Source: Longibacter sp051155795
Lineage (GTDB): Bacteria > Bacteroidota > Rhodothermia > Rhodothermales > Salinibacteraceae
NCBI RefSeq assembly: GCF_051155795.1
Contig: NZ_DAXETW010000068.1
Location: 1 to 22,530, forward strand
Direction of reading: 5' to 3'
Length of the DNA: 22,530 nucleotides
The notes below the pieces were generated by a model. The model was given only the letters and a program-made list of their open reading frames with translations, made no database searches and was not told where the DNA came from. Made by a program: the position numbers and the translations under genes. Positions 1-8,946 of this stretch are shown here, one piece after another. Position 1 is the first letter of the stretch; every line of letters starts with the position of its first letter.

Positions 1-29
1 GGGGGGGGCGGCGACCGGCGGGAGGGTGC

Positions 30-1049
30 TTATTTTGATGCTGAACGGGGAGCAAGTACCGGTTCCCGTCTCGCGTGGTCACCCGAGGAAGACCTTGCGC
101 CATCGAGCATTTCGGTCACCTTCCGTTGTGGCGCTTGAACGCGGGCAGCGAGGAGGGTCGTCGCGGTGGTCGTCCCCATGAGAACGGCGCCCACGAGCAC
201 GTGACTGGACGCCAGGACCACCTGGAGCGTTGACCGAGTGGACGCAGCCGTGTCGGTGACCAGGATGACGTAGGCGGCGAGGCCCAGGGAAAACTGTGCG
301 GCCAGCGTCAATACCATCGCCCACGCGCTCACATTCAGGCCGCGATACTTTTCGAAGTGCTTCTGAATAAGGACGAAGGTGGCGATGATCAGTCCGGAGA
401 CGATGAGTGCGCCTGCGATGTGCATTGCGGCGTACATCCCGTGTATTCCGTGCCCGAACTGCCGGAGTACGGCGCCGAGAACGATCTGAAGGTAGAGCAG
501 TCCGAGCGTCGCATAGGCCGTCCGGCGCAGCCGCGTTGTGGCCTCGGTGTCCGGGAGACGCGAAGACAGGCTTCGCCACGTCTTGGTGGTCGACAGTGCA
601 AGCGACGCCAGGACAGCGACAAAGATCTGTGCCGTGCAGGCGTGCATTGTCGCGAGAAGGATAGAATTCTCCGTAACCCGCAGCCCGCCAAGCAACCCTT
701 GAAGGGATACAAGGACGAGCGCAGCGATGCCCAGGCGACGCGCCCACCGGCGGGGGTCGGCGAGGTAGGTCCAGACAGCGAGGACGAGTGTCAGAAAGCC
801 GACGATTGCACCGAGCAACCGGTGTCCGTGTTCAGCGAGGACCGGTGCGTAGCGATACCAGTCCGGCATGCCCGTTCGAAACGGATCATACGAACCGAAG
901 GAAGACGGCCAGTCCGGTACGGCCATCCCGGCATTGATGCTTGTTACCCAACCGCCCCAGGAAATCAGCACGGCGGTTACGGCAAGGGCAAGGAGGGCAA
1001 ACCGCCGCCGTGCTTTCCATGCCCGATCGTCAAGTGAAAGGTCCATCAT
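30..1049 (-). CDS. ctaA: COX15/CtaA-type heme A synthase
   Basis: Integral membrane protein expected to oxidise heme O to heme A for aa3-type cytochrome oxidase. The 339-residue protein has about eight hydrophobic segments. It keeps the four family histidines in the expected helices: His76 in the E73-H-G-H-R motif, His136 (MHACTAQ), His210 (AAMHIAG) and His283 (ASSHVLVG). The first extracytoplasmic loop (about residues 40-72) has no cysteine, unlike Bacillus-type CtaA, which carries a Cys pair there. That fits the cysteine-free class. Two adjacent ATG codons (1049 and 1046) can serve as start; no Shine-Dalgarno is visible. The C-terminal 35 residues are hydrophilic and low in conservation. 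The gene diverges from glmM across about 270 bp. No oxidase genes lie inside the window, so pathway context is inferred from the family only. Confidence 0.88.
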   Translation of the reverse strand: MMDLSLDDRAWKARRRFALLALAVTAVLISWGGWVTSINAGMAVPDWPSSFGSYDPFRTGMPDWYRYAPVLAEHGHRLLGAIVGFLTLVLAVWTYLADPRRWARRLGIAALVLVSLQGLLGGLRVTENSILLATMHACTAQIFVAVLASLALSTTKTWRSLSSRLPDTEATTRLRRTAYATLGLLYLQIVLGAVLRQFGHGIHGMYAAMHIAGALIVSGLIIATFVLIQKHFEKYRGLNVSAWAMVLTLAAQFSLGLAAYVILVTDTAASTRSTLQVVLASSHVLVGAVLMGTTTATTLLAARVQAPQRKVTEMLDGARSSSGDHARREPVLAPRSASK

Positions 1050-1063
1050 GCCGCTAACGACCG

Positions 1064-1071
1064 TAAAGATA
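1064..1071 (-). promoter_or_regulatory. possible -7 element for the heme A synthase gene
   Basis: On the minus strand this reads TATCTTTA, close to the Bacteroidota -7 consensus TAnnTTTG, and lies 15 bases upstream of the first ATG. A T/C-rich stretch lies roughly 20 bases further upstream, where the -33 element would be. Weak match; no other support. Confidence 0.25.
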
Positions 1072-1318
1072 TATTGACGGGGGAAAAGGGAAAACGACCC
1101 GCAAAACCGCCGGTTTCGTTAAGAAGCGGTGGGAATGAAGGTCCTGTGGACATGGCTTAACGGGATGGAAACGCTGTTCCGAAGTGGTTCGACATCCAAC
1201 GCCTCGCGTTGTACATTGGCGATCGCATTCAGCCTCCGTGCATAGCGTATCGAGCGCACGACGCCGGCCGTGAATTGTTGCGGGGGTCCTCTCGGAATTG
1301 CCATTACCTTCCCAACGC

Positions 1319-2704
1319 ATGTCCGACGGAACGCTGATCGCCTCTATTTCCGGAATTCGTGGTATTGTCGGGGACGGCCTCGACCCGTCCGTCCTCGTCC
1401 GCTATGCGGCCGCGTACGGCACATGGGCGCGTCGGAGGGCACGGTCGAACGGCCGGGATCCGCTGATCATTGTCGGTCGCGATGCGCGTCCGTCCGGGCC
1501 GGTATGCGCCTCGATCGTAATCGCCACGCTGCAGAGCATGGGATGCGACGTCGTCGATGCAGGATTAGCAACGACACCGACAATTGAGATGGCGGTCATG
1601 GAAGAACAAGCGGCCGGAGGAATCATCCTTTCCGCGTCGCACAACCCGGAGGCGTGGAACGCGCTCAAACTCCTGAACGAGCGCGGCGAATTCCTGACGC
1701 CGGCCCAAGGGAAGGCGGTGATGCAGATGGCCGACCGGGAGGAGGCAGAGCCGGTTGGTGTGGATTCGCTCGGGTCGATGCGTGAGACGGAGTACCTTGC
1801 CATGCATATCGACCGCATATTGGCGTTAGATGCCATCGATGCAGGCGCCATTTCGGACGCAGGGCTGACCGCCGTCGTTGACGGCGTAAACTCAGTGGGC
1901 GGTGTTGCTCTTCCGCGCCTGCTGGATACGCTGGGCGTTCAGGTCATCGAACTGAACTGCGAGCCGACCGGTCGCTTTGCCCACCCCGCTGAGCCGCGCC
2001 CGGCGCATCTAACGGAGCTTACGCAGCGGGTAAAAGACACCGGGGCCGACATCGGACTCGCCGTCGACCCGGATGCAGATCGGCTCGCCCTCGTGGACAA
2101 TCGCGGTCGCTTCGTGTTGGAGGAATTGACTCAGGTCATTTGTGCCGACTTCTGGTGGCAGCACCACTCCGGGCCGTTCGTGACCAACCTGTCTTCATCG
2201 CGGGCCATCGAGGACGTTGCCGCGCAGCACGGGGAGACGGTGCACCGATCGGCGGTCGGAGAGATCAACGTTGTGATGCGGATGAAAGAGGTGAACGCCG
2301 TACTTGGCGGTGAGGGCAACGGAGGCGTCATCGTCCCGGACCTGCACTACGGGCGGGACGCGCTCGCCGGGACCGCCCTCGTCCTCCAGCACCTTGCGTC
2401 CTCCGGCTCGACGCTCGCAGACGTCCACGACGCGATGCCGACGTACGAAATCGTGAAAGACAAGCTGCCTCTGCCCGACCTGGACGTGGATGCCCTGCTC
2501 TCTCGCATCGCTCTCGAGTACGAGGGGGAGACCCTCTCCGCCATCGACGGTCTCAAGATCGACTTCGAATCTGCCTGGGTACACATGCGACCGTCGAATA
2601 CGGAGCCGATCCTTCGCGTATACGCCGAGGCGCCGACCGCGGAAGAGGCGCAGGCTATTGCCGACAGGTTCAAGCAGGAACTGTCCGATCTGATTCAGGA
2701 ATGA
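1319..2704 (+). CDS. glmM: phosphoglucosamine mutase (Bacteroidota type)
   Basis: Alpha-D-phosphohexomutase that interconverts glucosamine-6-phosphate and glucosamine-1-phosphate for UDP-GlcNAc, peptidoglycan and LPS precursors. The four-domain family layout is visible: the catalytic phosphoserine is Ser107 in the SASHNP motif, the Mg-binding loop is D250-P-D252-A-D254-R, the sugar-binding loop is GEGNGG (Glu332), and the phosphate loop near the C-terminus is RPSNTEP. The opening SISGIRG and the GEGNGG/RPSNTEP loops resemble Bacteroidota GlmM more than the E. coli type (GEQSGH), so phosphomannomutase activity cannot be excluded. I chose ATG 1319 because homologous sequence starts just after it; an in-frame TTG at 1298 would add seven residues. 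Length 461 aa is normal. No Shine-Dalgarno. Confidence 0.9.
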   Translation: MSDGTLIASISGIRGIVGDGLDPSVLVRYAAAYGTWARRRARSNGRDPLIIVGRDARPSGPVCASIVIATLQSMGCDVVDAGLATTPTIEMAVMEEQAAGGIILSASHNPEAWNALKLLNERGEFLTPAQGKAVMQMADREEAEPVGVDSLGSMRETEYLAMHIDRILALDAIDAGAISDAGLTAVVDGVNSVGGVALPRLLDTLGVQVIELNCEPTGRFAHPAEPRPAHLTELTQRVKDTGADIGLAVDPDADRLALVDNRGRFVLEELTQVICADFWWQHHSGPFVTNLSSSRAIEDVAAQHGETVHRSAVGEINVVMRMKEVNAVLGGEGNGGVIVPDLHYGRDALAGTALVLQHLASSGSTLADVHDAMPTYEIVKDKLPLPDLDVDALLSRIALEYEGETLSAIDGLKIDFESAWVHMRPSNTEPILRVYAEAPTAEEAQAIADRFKQELSDLIQE

Positions 2705-2888
2705 TTGCAGGCGTGGACGCATCCTGATCCGACGCTCGCGGCGCCGCCACAACAGAGCAGGATACCGCCAGAAGCAGGCCCATCGATTTGACCCTGCCAC
2801 TTGTTCGGCCACTTGTGCAGCCGATGAAAGACCCGCGTCGGCCTCTGCCGTGTGGTATCACCTTTCTCATCTAGCCACTTTTTTCCGT

Positions 2889-5621
2889 ATGCCCGACAAC
2901 GCTTCCTCGCCTCAGGTCGACCCGTCTTACGATCTCATCTCCTCCCGGCGACAGCCGCTGGATGCGATTTTTAACCCGAAGAATGTGGCTGTTGTCGGTG
3001 CCAGCGAAAAACCCGGCAGTGTGGGGCGGACGCTTCTCTGGAATCTGATCAGTAATCCGTTCGGCGGGACCGTTTTTCCGGTAAACCCCAACCGGGACAG
3101 CGTGCTCGGCATTCAGGCACACGACACCGTCGGCGCCATCGGTGCGGATGTGGATCTCGCCGTGATCGCGACGCCCGCACCCACCGTGCCCGGCATCGTG
3201 CAAGAGTGTGCCGAGGCGGGGGTGGACGGCATCGTGATCATCTCCGCCGGGTTTCGCGAGATCGGGGAGGAGGGGGCCGCCCTGGAACGCGAGATCCTCG
3301 AAATTGCGAGGCGTGAGGACATCCGAATCGTCGGGCCGAACTGTCTCGGCGTGATGCGCCCGCCGTCCGGGTTGAACGCGACCTTTGCAGGGGCGATGGC
3401 ACGCCCGGGGAACGTGGCCTTCGTCAGCCAGAGCGGCGCGCTTCTTACCTCCATCCTGGACTGGAGCTTCCGCGAAAACGTTGGCTTCAGCGCGTTCGTC
3501 TCCATTGGGTCGATGCTCGATGTCGACTGGGGCGACGTCATCCACTACCTGGGGGACGACCCGAAGACCGACGCCATCGTTCTGTACATGGAGTCCATCG
3601 GCGATGCACGGTCCTTTATCTCCGCGGCTCGCGATGTGGCGCAGTCCAAGCCGATCATTGTCATCAAAGCCGGTCGGACGCAGGCCGCCGCGAAGGCTGC
3701 CGCTTCGCATACGGGGACGCTTGCAGGATCGGATGCCGTCCTCGACGCAGCCTTCCGGCGCACCGGCGTGCTCCGCGTCGACCGCATCAACGATCTGTTT
3801 TACATGGCGGAAGTCCTCGCGAAGCAGCCGCGCCCCCGCGGTCCGCGGCTGACGATCCTTACGAACGCCGGCGGCCCGGGTGTGCTGGCCACGGACGCGC
3901 TCATCGAGGGCGGCGGGGAGCTGACGCCCATTTCCGACCACGCGATGGAGCAGTTCGACGGCGTCCTGCCAGATGCGTGGAGTCACGGCAACCCGGTCGA
4001 CATCCTCGGCGACGCCGACCCGGAGCGCTATGCCAGAGCCCTTGAGATTGCATCGCAGGACGAGAACTCGGACGGGCTCCTGGTGGTGCTGACGCCGCAG
4101 GCCATGACCGAGCCGACGAAGACAGCGGAGCACCTGCGCCCCTACGCCCGAAACAACCGGAAGCCCGTTCTTGCGAGCTGGATGGGCGGTGCCGCGGTTG
4201 AGTCCGGGGAAAATATTCTGAATGAGGCCGGGCTGCCGACCTTTGCCTATCCGGACACCGCCGTTCGCGCCTTCAACAACATGTGGCGGTACAGCTACAA
4301 CCTGAAGGCGCTCTACGAAACGCCCAGCCTGCCGCGCGACGAAGAAGGACTCCCCGACCGGGACGCCGCCGATGCCATCGTGTCGGATGCGCACGAGGCC
4401 GGGCGGGTGCTGTTGACGGAGGCGGAGTCCAAGAACCTGCTGGCCGCGTACGGCATCCCGACGGTTGAAACGCGGATCGCCGAAACCAAGCCCGACGCGG
4501 TCGCCGCAGCAACCGACATTGGGTATCCCGTGGTCGTAAAACTGCATTCCCTGTCGATTACCCACAAAACGGACGTGGGTGGCGTGAAGCTCGATCTGGA
4601 GAGCGCCGAAGAGGTGGAGGCGGCGTTCGACGCGATCCAGGGCGGCGTCCCCGACGACGGATTCGACGGCGTGACGGTGCAGCCCATGGTCGATCTGTCG
4701 GACGCGTACGAGCTGATCGTGGGTAGCAGCATCGACGATCAGTTCGGTCCCGTCCTGCTCTTTGGCTCAGGCGGACAGCTTGTGGAGGTGGTGAAAGACA
4801 GCGCCCTCGCCCTTCCGCCGCTCAACACGACGCTCGCGCGGCGCATGATGGAACAGACCAAGATCTACGAGGCACTGCAGGGCGTTCGCGGGAGAGATCC
4901 GGTGGACATGGATGCCCTGGAGAAGCTGATGGTCCGCTTCAGCCAGCTCGTCGCCGAGCAGCCGCGCATCAAGGAGATTGACGTGAACCCGCTCCTGGCA
5001 CAGCCGGCCGATGACGGCCTTCTCGCTCTCGATGCCCGCGTCGTCCTTCATCCGTACGAGATGGAGGACAGCGACCTGCTCGTACCGGCCATCCGTCCGT
5101 ACCCTCGGCAGTACGTCGGGACGCACACGATCCGGAGCGGTCGGGATGTCACCGTCCGACCGATCCGACCGGAGGATGAGCCCAAGGTCGTCCGATTTCA
5201 TAAGGAGCTGTCGGAGCGTAGCGTGTATCTACGGTACGCCAGCCTCATGAAACTCGAGCAGCGCGTTGCCCACGAGCGACTGGCCCGCATTTGCTTCATC
5301 GACTACGCCCGCGAGATGGCCCTCGTCGCCGAAACCGACGATGAGAACATCATCGGCATCGGCCGTCTGACGCAGCCGCCGGGACGGAACGAGTCGGAGT
5401 TCGCGATGCTTGTCATCGACGACTACCAGGGGGAGGGCGTGGGCACGGAGCTCCTCCGTCGCCTCGTTCGCGTGGGCGAAGACGAAGGCCTGGAGCGGAT
5501 CACCGCGGACATCCTCCGGCAGAACCGGGCGATGCAGCGCGTGTGCGAGAAACTGGGCTTCCAGATCCTCCATTCCGACGACCCGGCCGAAGAGATGGTC
5601 AAGGCGGTGAAAGAACTGTAG
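2889..5621 (+). CDS. ADP-forming acyl-CoA synthetase / GNAT acetyltransferase fusion (Pat-like)
   Basis: Cytoplasmic 910-residue fusion. Order: CoA-binding Rossmann domain (about 25-150, GASEKPGSVG nucleotide loop), succinyl-CoA-ligase-like domains (about 155-470, including IVGPNCLG and the SHTGTLAGSDA loop), ATP-grasp domain (about 495-720, VVKLHSLSITHKTDVGG), and a C-terminal GNAT domain (about 750-905) with the acetyl-CoA motif Q847-G-E-G-V-G852. The layout matches protein lysine acetyltransferases such as E. coli PatZ/YfiQ, which control acyl-CoA synthetases. His274 in SHTG sits where the phosphorylated histidine of ADP-forming acetyl-CoA synthetases lies, so the synthetase part may still be active (inference). 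ATG 2889 is preferred; a GTG at 2850 would add 13 residues. It lies 184 bp after glmM with no clear functional link. Confidence 0.88.
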   Translation: MPDNASSPQVDPSYDLISSRRQPLDAIFNPKNVAVVGASEKPGSVGRTLLWNLISNPFGGTVFPVNPNRDSVLGIQAHDTVGAIGADVDLAVIATPAPTVPGIVQECAEAGVDGIVIISAGFREIGEEGAALEREILEIARREDIRIVGPNCLGVMRPPSGLNATFAGAMARPGNVAFVSQSGALLTSILDWSFRENVGFSAFVSIGSMLDVDWGDVIHYLGDDPKTDAIVLYMESIGDARSFISAARDVAQSKPIIVIKAGRTQAAAKAAASHTGTLAGSDAVLDAAFRRTGVLRVDRINDLFYMAEVLAKQPRPRGPRLTILTNAGGPGVLATDALIEGGGELTPISDHAMEQFDGVLPDAWSHGNPVDILGDADPERYARALEIASQDENSDGLLVVLTPQAMTEPTKTAEHLRPYARNNRKPVLASWMGGAAVESGENILNEAGLPTFAYPDTAVRAFNNMWRYSYNLKALYETPSLPRDEEGLPDRDAADAIVSDAHEAGRVLLTEAESKNLLAAYGIPTVETRIAETKPDAVAAATDIGYPVVVKLHSLSITHKTDVGGVKLDLESAEEVEAAFDAIQGGVPDDGFDGVTVQPMVDLSDAYELIVGSSIDDQFGPVLLFGSGGQLVEVVKDSALALPPLNTTLARRMMEQTKIYEALQGVRGRDPVDMDALEKLMVRFSQLVAEQPRIKEIDVNPLLAQPADDGLLALDARVVLHPYEMEDSDLLVPAIRPYPRQYVGTHTIRSGRDVTVRPIRPEDEPKVVRFHKELSERSVYLRYASLMKLEQRVAHERLARICFIDYAREMALVAETDDENIIGIGRLTQPPGRNESEFAMLVIDDYQGEGVGTELLRRLVRVGEDEGLERITADILRQNRAMQRVCEKLGFQILHSDDPAEEMVKAVKEL

Positions 5622-5633
5622 GTCGTAAGGGTG

Positions 5634-5648
5634 TCGCGCCAGGCGCGA
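5634..5648 (+). terminator. short GC-rich hairpin after the acyl-CoA synthetase fusion gene
   Basis: TCGCGC-cag-GCGCGA, a perfect 6-bp stem with a 3-base loop, begins 12 bases after the stop codon. No T-run follows, so intrinsic termination is uncertain. Confidence 0.3.
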
Positions 5649-5840
5649 GGCGGGGGCTCCATCGGCCTAATCCTATTGCCAAGATGGTAACGCCGAGACC
5701 GGGGGCATCGTGCAACGTCCTGAACGGTGGGGTCTACAACTTGACGCGGGTCGTTTGGCCCGCTGTGATCGCAGCACCCCGGCCCGTAGCGGTCCGGGTG
5801 GCCGAGTGCGGTTCGCTGTACTTGCAGCAATCCCCCCGTC

Positions 5841-8249
5841 ATGACCGACTCTTCAACATCGCAGGCGGAGCTTGAGGCAGAAGTCCGCCGCCTTGAAGCA
5901 CGAATCGAAGCCCTTCAGGAAGAGGTCCAGCACGAGCGCGTCGCTCGAAAGACCAGTGAGGCGTTGCTGGACCGAGCCGCGGACGGTGCTTTCACCGCAC
6001 ACGTGGACGCCGAGGGGAGTGTTAAGGAGGTCTGGGTGGACGGCTCCATGCCCGTGCAACAGGACGTGCTGGCGTCGGTCCTGGAGGCGAAGCCGGTCCC
6101 GGCACACTGCCGACACGTCGTGCATACCGGGCAGCCGGTCCGATTTCTCGTGGAACCGGAAACGAACGGAGCCAGATCGTCGCGCGACCTTCCCTCATCG
6201 ATTGATCTCGCCTCTCCGCCGGCCGGAGAGGCGCCCCGCGTCGACGAAGCGACGGAGGCATGGGACGTGACGCTCGTGCCCGTACAGCCGGATGAGGCAA
6301 ACCGGTTTGAACGACCGACAGATGTACATCCAGACGAGCAACCGGACGAAAGGGACTACGTTCGCGGGATCATCCGGACCGCGACCGCACAGGCCGGGCG
6401 CCGCGTCCTTCGCGAATCGCATGCCCTGCAGCACGAACTGGTCGAGTTGCTACCGGACGCCATCCTGATCGTCGGTTCCGATGATCGCGTCCTCTTTTCG
6501 AATTCTGCAGCCGTCGACATCGTCGGGGCCTCGGACCAAGATGAGATTCGAGACACGGAAATCTGGGAGTACGTCCACCCGGGAAGTCAGGCCCGGACCC
6601 GAAAGTGGAAAGACCGGATTCGCCGCGGCGCCCCGATCGACTTTGCTGAGCACAAGCTCATCCGCAGCGACGGCACGTCAATTCCGGTTGAGACCGCGTC
6701 CGTCCCCGTTATCTACCAGGGGCAACGCGCGGCGCTGATTGCGGTGCGGGACCTCGCGGGGCGACGGCGGATGGCCGAGACGATTCAGCACACCCTCGAC
6801 CTGTTCGACAAGGCATTTCATCTCGGACCGTCGGCTCTTCTTATCGCGCGCCTTCGCGACGGGATGATTCTCGAGGTCAGCGATCGAATGGTCGAATTTG
6901 CCGGTCGAAAGGCCCGGGAGTTGCTGGGTGAAACGATCGCGCAGATGGACATCTCCATGTCAAGCGCGTCCCTCGAAGCGTTGTCGGAAGAACTGATGGA
7001 TCAGGGCGCGATCCACGACCGCGAGCTGCGGGTTCATCTGCCGGGAGAAAGGCCGCGCGTCGTCCTCCTGAGTGCCCGACTCACGGAGATTGATCACGCC
7101 GTATGCGCGCTCGTCAGTCTTGTCGATATTACCGAGCGGAAAAAAGCTGCCGTCGCCGTGCGGGAGAGTCGGACGCTCCTCGACAAGATCTTCCGTGCCA
7201 GTCCAGCCCCCATCGCCATTTGCCGCCTGGAGGACTGGCAGTACATGGACGTGAACGATGCGATGTGCAGCCTCGTCGGGTTTCCGCATGACGAGATCAT
7301 AGGTCACCGGCCCGACGATCTAAACCTGTGGGTGAACGAGTCGCAGGAGGAGCAGCTAGCCAATCGTCTCGCCGCCCAGGACGCCGTCTACGATGTCGAA
7401 GCGAAGTTTCGTCGCTCCGATGGAAGCATCGTGACGGCGCTCTCCTCGTTTCAGCGCATCTCGGTGGAAGGGGAGGAGTGCGTGCTGGCGGTGATGACGG
7501 ACATCACCCAGCGGGAGGAAAAGAAGCAGGCGCTGATTGAGGCGAAGGAGCGAGCCGAAGAAATTGCTCAATTTCGTTCGACCGTGTTGTCCAATATGAC
7601 GCACGAGGTCCGAACGCCGCTCACCGTCATCCTCGGGTTCACATCGATTCTGAGCGATGGCGTAAGTGATGATTACCAGCGGTTTGTCGACTTGATCGAG
7701 CGAAGCGGTCGCCGCCTGCTATTGACGCTGGACTCGCTGCTCGACCTCGCGCAATTGGAGGCCGGTACGCTGGATCCCGACATGGAAATCCAGTCGGTGG
7801 CCGACGCCATCACGCGCATGACGTCGTCCCACGCCGAGGCCGTGGAAGAAAACGATCTCGCCTTCTCGGTGGAGGTCCCCGACACGCACGTCTTCGCCGA
7901 GTTCGACTTCGAGTTGCTCGGCCGCGTCGTGAACCACCTGATCGACAACGCCCTCAAATTCACGGAGGACGGTAGCATCTCAGTGGAGGTCCAGCAGCGC
8001 GGCGATGACGTGGTGATCTGCGTCCGCGACACGGGCGCGGGAATCGACGAAGCGTTCCAGGCGAGAATCTTCGACGCCTTCTCTCAGGAAAGCGAAGGGA
8101 ATACACGATCCCATCAGGGTAGCGGTCTCGGCCTGACCGTCTCAAAACGAATCGTTGAGTGCATGGGTGGACAGCTCACGATCGACAGCGAGAAGGGGAC
8201 CGGGACGTGCGTGTCGGTGACCTTCCCGGTCGTTAGCGTGGATGCGTAG
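5841..8249 (+). CDS. soluble multi-PAS sensor histidine kinase
   Basis: An 802-residue sensor kinase with no membrane segment or signal peptide, so it should sense a cytoplasmic signal. It opens with a coiled coil (about 5-45), then a poorly recognisable region (about 50-180). Three PAS-like domains follow (about 195-310, 320-435 and 440-560), the last two ending in the typical DITERK/DITQRE turns. A HisKA dimerisation helix carries the phosphorylatable His588 in NMTHEVRTPL, and an HATPase_c domain (about 690-800) has the N box DNALKF, the G1 box DTGAGID and the G2 box GSGLGL. There is no receiver domain and no response regulator next to it, so it is an orphan kinase here and its ligand cannot be read from the sequence. 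ATG 5841 has no Shine-Dalgarno. It converges on secG. Confidence 0.88.
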   Translation: MTDSSTSQAELEAEVRRLEARIEALQEEVQHERVARKTSEALLDRAADGAFTAHVDAEGSVKEVWVDGSMPVQQDVLASVLEAKPVPAHCRHVVHTGQPVRFLVEPETNGARSSRDLPSSIDLASPPAGEAPRVDEATEAWDVTLVPVQPDEANRFERPTDVHPDEQPDERDYVRGIIRTATAQAGRRVLRESHALQHELVELLPDAILIVGSDDRVLFSNSAAVDIVGASDQDEIRDTEIWEYVHPGSQARTRKWKDRIRRGAPIDFAEHKLIRSDGTSIPVETASVPVIYQGQRAALIAVRDLAGRRRMAETIQHTLDLFDKAFHLGPSALLIARLRDGMILEVSDRMVEFAGRKARELLGETIAQMDISMSSASLEALSEELMDQGAIHDRELRVHLPGERPRVVLLSARLTEIDHAVCALVSLVDITERKKAAVAVRESRTLLDKIFRASPAPIAICRLEDWQYMDVNDAMCSLVGFPHDEIIGHRPDDLNLWVNESQEEQLANRLAAQDAVYDVEAKFRRSDGSIVTALSSFQRISVEGEECVLAVMTDITQREEKKQALIEAKERAEEIAQFRSTVLSNMTHEVRTPLTVILGFTSILSDGVSDDYQRFVDLIERSGRRLLLTLDSLLDLAQLEAGTLDPDMEIQSVADAITRMTSSHAEAVEENDLAFSVEVPDTHVFAEFDFELLGRVVNHLIDNALKFTEDGSISVEVQQRGDDVVICVRDTGAGIDEAFQARIFDAFSQESEGNTRSHQGSGLGLTVSKRIVECMGGQLTIDSEKGTGTCVSVTFPVVSVDA

Positions 8250-8303
8250 CGTGCTTCACCTCTCGCTGATCTCGTGGCAGCTGCAACGTTATCGCATACT
8301 AAA

Positions 8304-8336
8304 ATCCCCCTGGCGTGGCTGCACGCGTCGGGGGAT
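8304..8336 (-). terminator. hairpin terminator between convergent kinase and secG genes
   Basis: Two nested stems, ATCCCCC/GGGGGAT and GCGTG/CACGC around a gctg loop. Read on the minus strand the stem is followed by TTTTAG, which suits the end of the secG-side transcript. On the plus strand no T-run follows, though the hairpin may still slow the kinase transcript. Confidence 0.6.
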
Positions 8337-8397
8337 GACCGCATTTAACCGTCTAACTTACATCTGCGTCCAGTTCTGCGAATCGGGGTAAGGGGTG

Positions 8398-8446
8398 CCG
8401 TCCAGCGCCTGACCGTGCTGAGAAACGGTCGGCGCACGCTGGACGG
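8398..8446. repeat. long two-tier inverted repeat just after secG
   Basis: Perfect 10-bp outer arms (CCGTCCAGCG at 8398-8407 and CGCTGGACGG at 8437-8446) enclose 6-bp inner arms GACCGT/ACGGTC with an 8-base loop. It begins 6 bp beyond the secG stop codon and lacks a T-run on either side. It could be a bidirectional terminator partner of the 8304-8336 hairpin or an mRNA 3'-end stabiliser. Confidence 0.6.
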
Positions 8447-8452
8447 TGCGCG

Positions 8453-8842
8453 TTAGTTCGAGCCCGATTCTCCGCCGCCATTCGAGCCGCCTTGGTTGCC
8501 GCCGCCAGGAAGGCCGTTTCCGTTCATCGCGCCGTCGGAGGACGGGTTCAGGCCCTGTGCGTTGTTGCCCGGGGCTTGCTGTGTGGTGCTCGGAATGACC
8601 GGCTCGCGCTCGTCCTCGCCGATGGCGAAGTTGCTGAGGATGCAGAGCGCGATGAAGATACCCGCGAGGATCCAGGTACCGCGCTCCAGCAGATCCGGTG
8701 CGCGACGTGAGCCGAGAACGTCCCGGGTGGCGCCACCGGAGGCAATCCCGGCCAGGCCGCCGCCCTGTCCACTCTGCATCAGGACGACGCCGGTCATGAT
8801 GACGCCGATGATTGCGATGAAAATAACGAGTGCCGTAAACAT
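8453..8842 (-). CDS. secG: preprotein translocase subunit SecG
   Basis: Small membrane subunit of the SecYEG channel that helps SecA-driven protein export. Two membrane helices (about 2-24 and 55-75) flank the conserved cytoplasmic loop with QSGQGGGLAG and a GG-ATRDVLGSR segment, diagnostic of SecG. Unusually, a tail of about 50 residues after the second helix is rich in Gly, Asn and Ser and low in complexity, giving 129 residues against the usual 75-110. The gene is the last of a minus-strand series after rsmE and the Nudix gene, 104 bp downstream of the latter. No Shine-Dalgarno. Two hairpins lie just beyond the stop. Confidence 0.9.
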   Translation of the reverse strand: MFTALVIFIAIIGVIMTGVVLMQSGQGGGLAGIASGGATRDVLGSRRAPDLLERGTWILAGIFIALCILSNFAIGEDEREPVIPSTTQQAPGNNAQGLNPSSDGAMNGNGLPGGGNQGGSNGGGESGSN

Positions 8843-8946
8843 CCGTGTGCGGGTGCGATTCGTGAAGTATCAGAAGAGGACGATACGCGTCGCCGATCAG
8901 ACGATCAAACGTAGCATCGGAATTCCGTGTGAGACTGGCTGTGGCG

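Noticed and set aside
1..29. Run of eight G and GC-rich start of window
   Set aside because: Too short to interpret; probably spacer beyond the heme A synthase stop codon.
357..1037. A 226-codon plus-strand frame
   Set aside because: Antisense shadow of the heme A synthase gene.
1050..1318. Small frames between the heme A synthase gene and glmM
   Set aside because: Short, low-quality translations in a divergent promoter region.
2871..4565. A 564-codon minus-strand frame
   Set aside because: Antisense shadow of the acyl-CoA synthetase fusion; rich in His, Arg and Gly with no domain.
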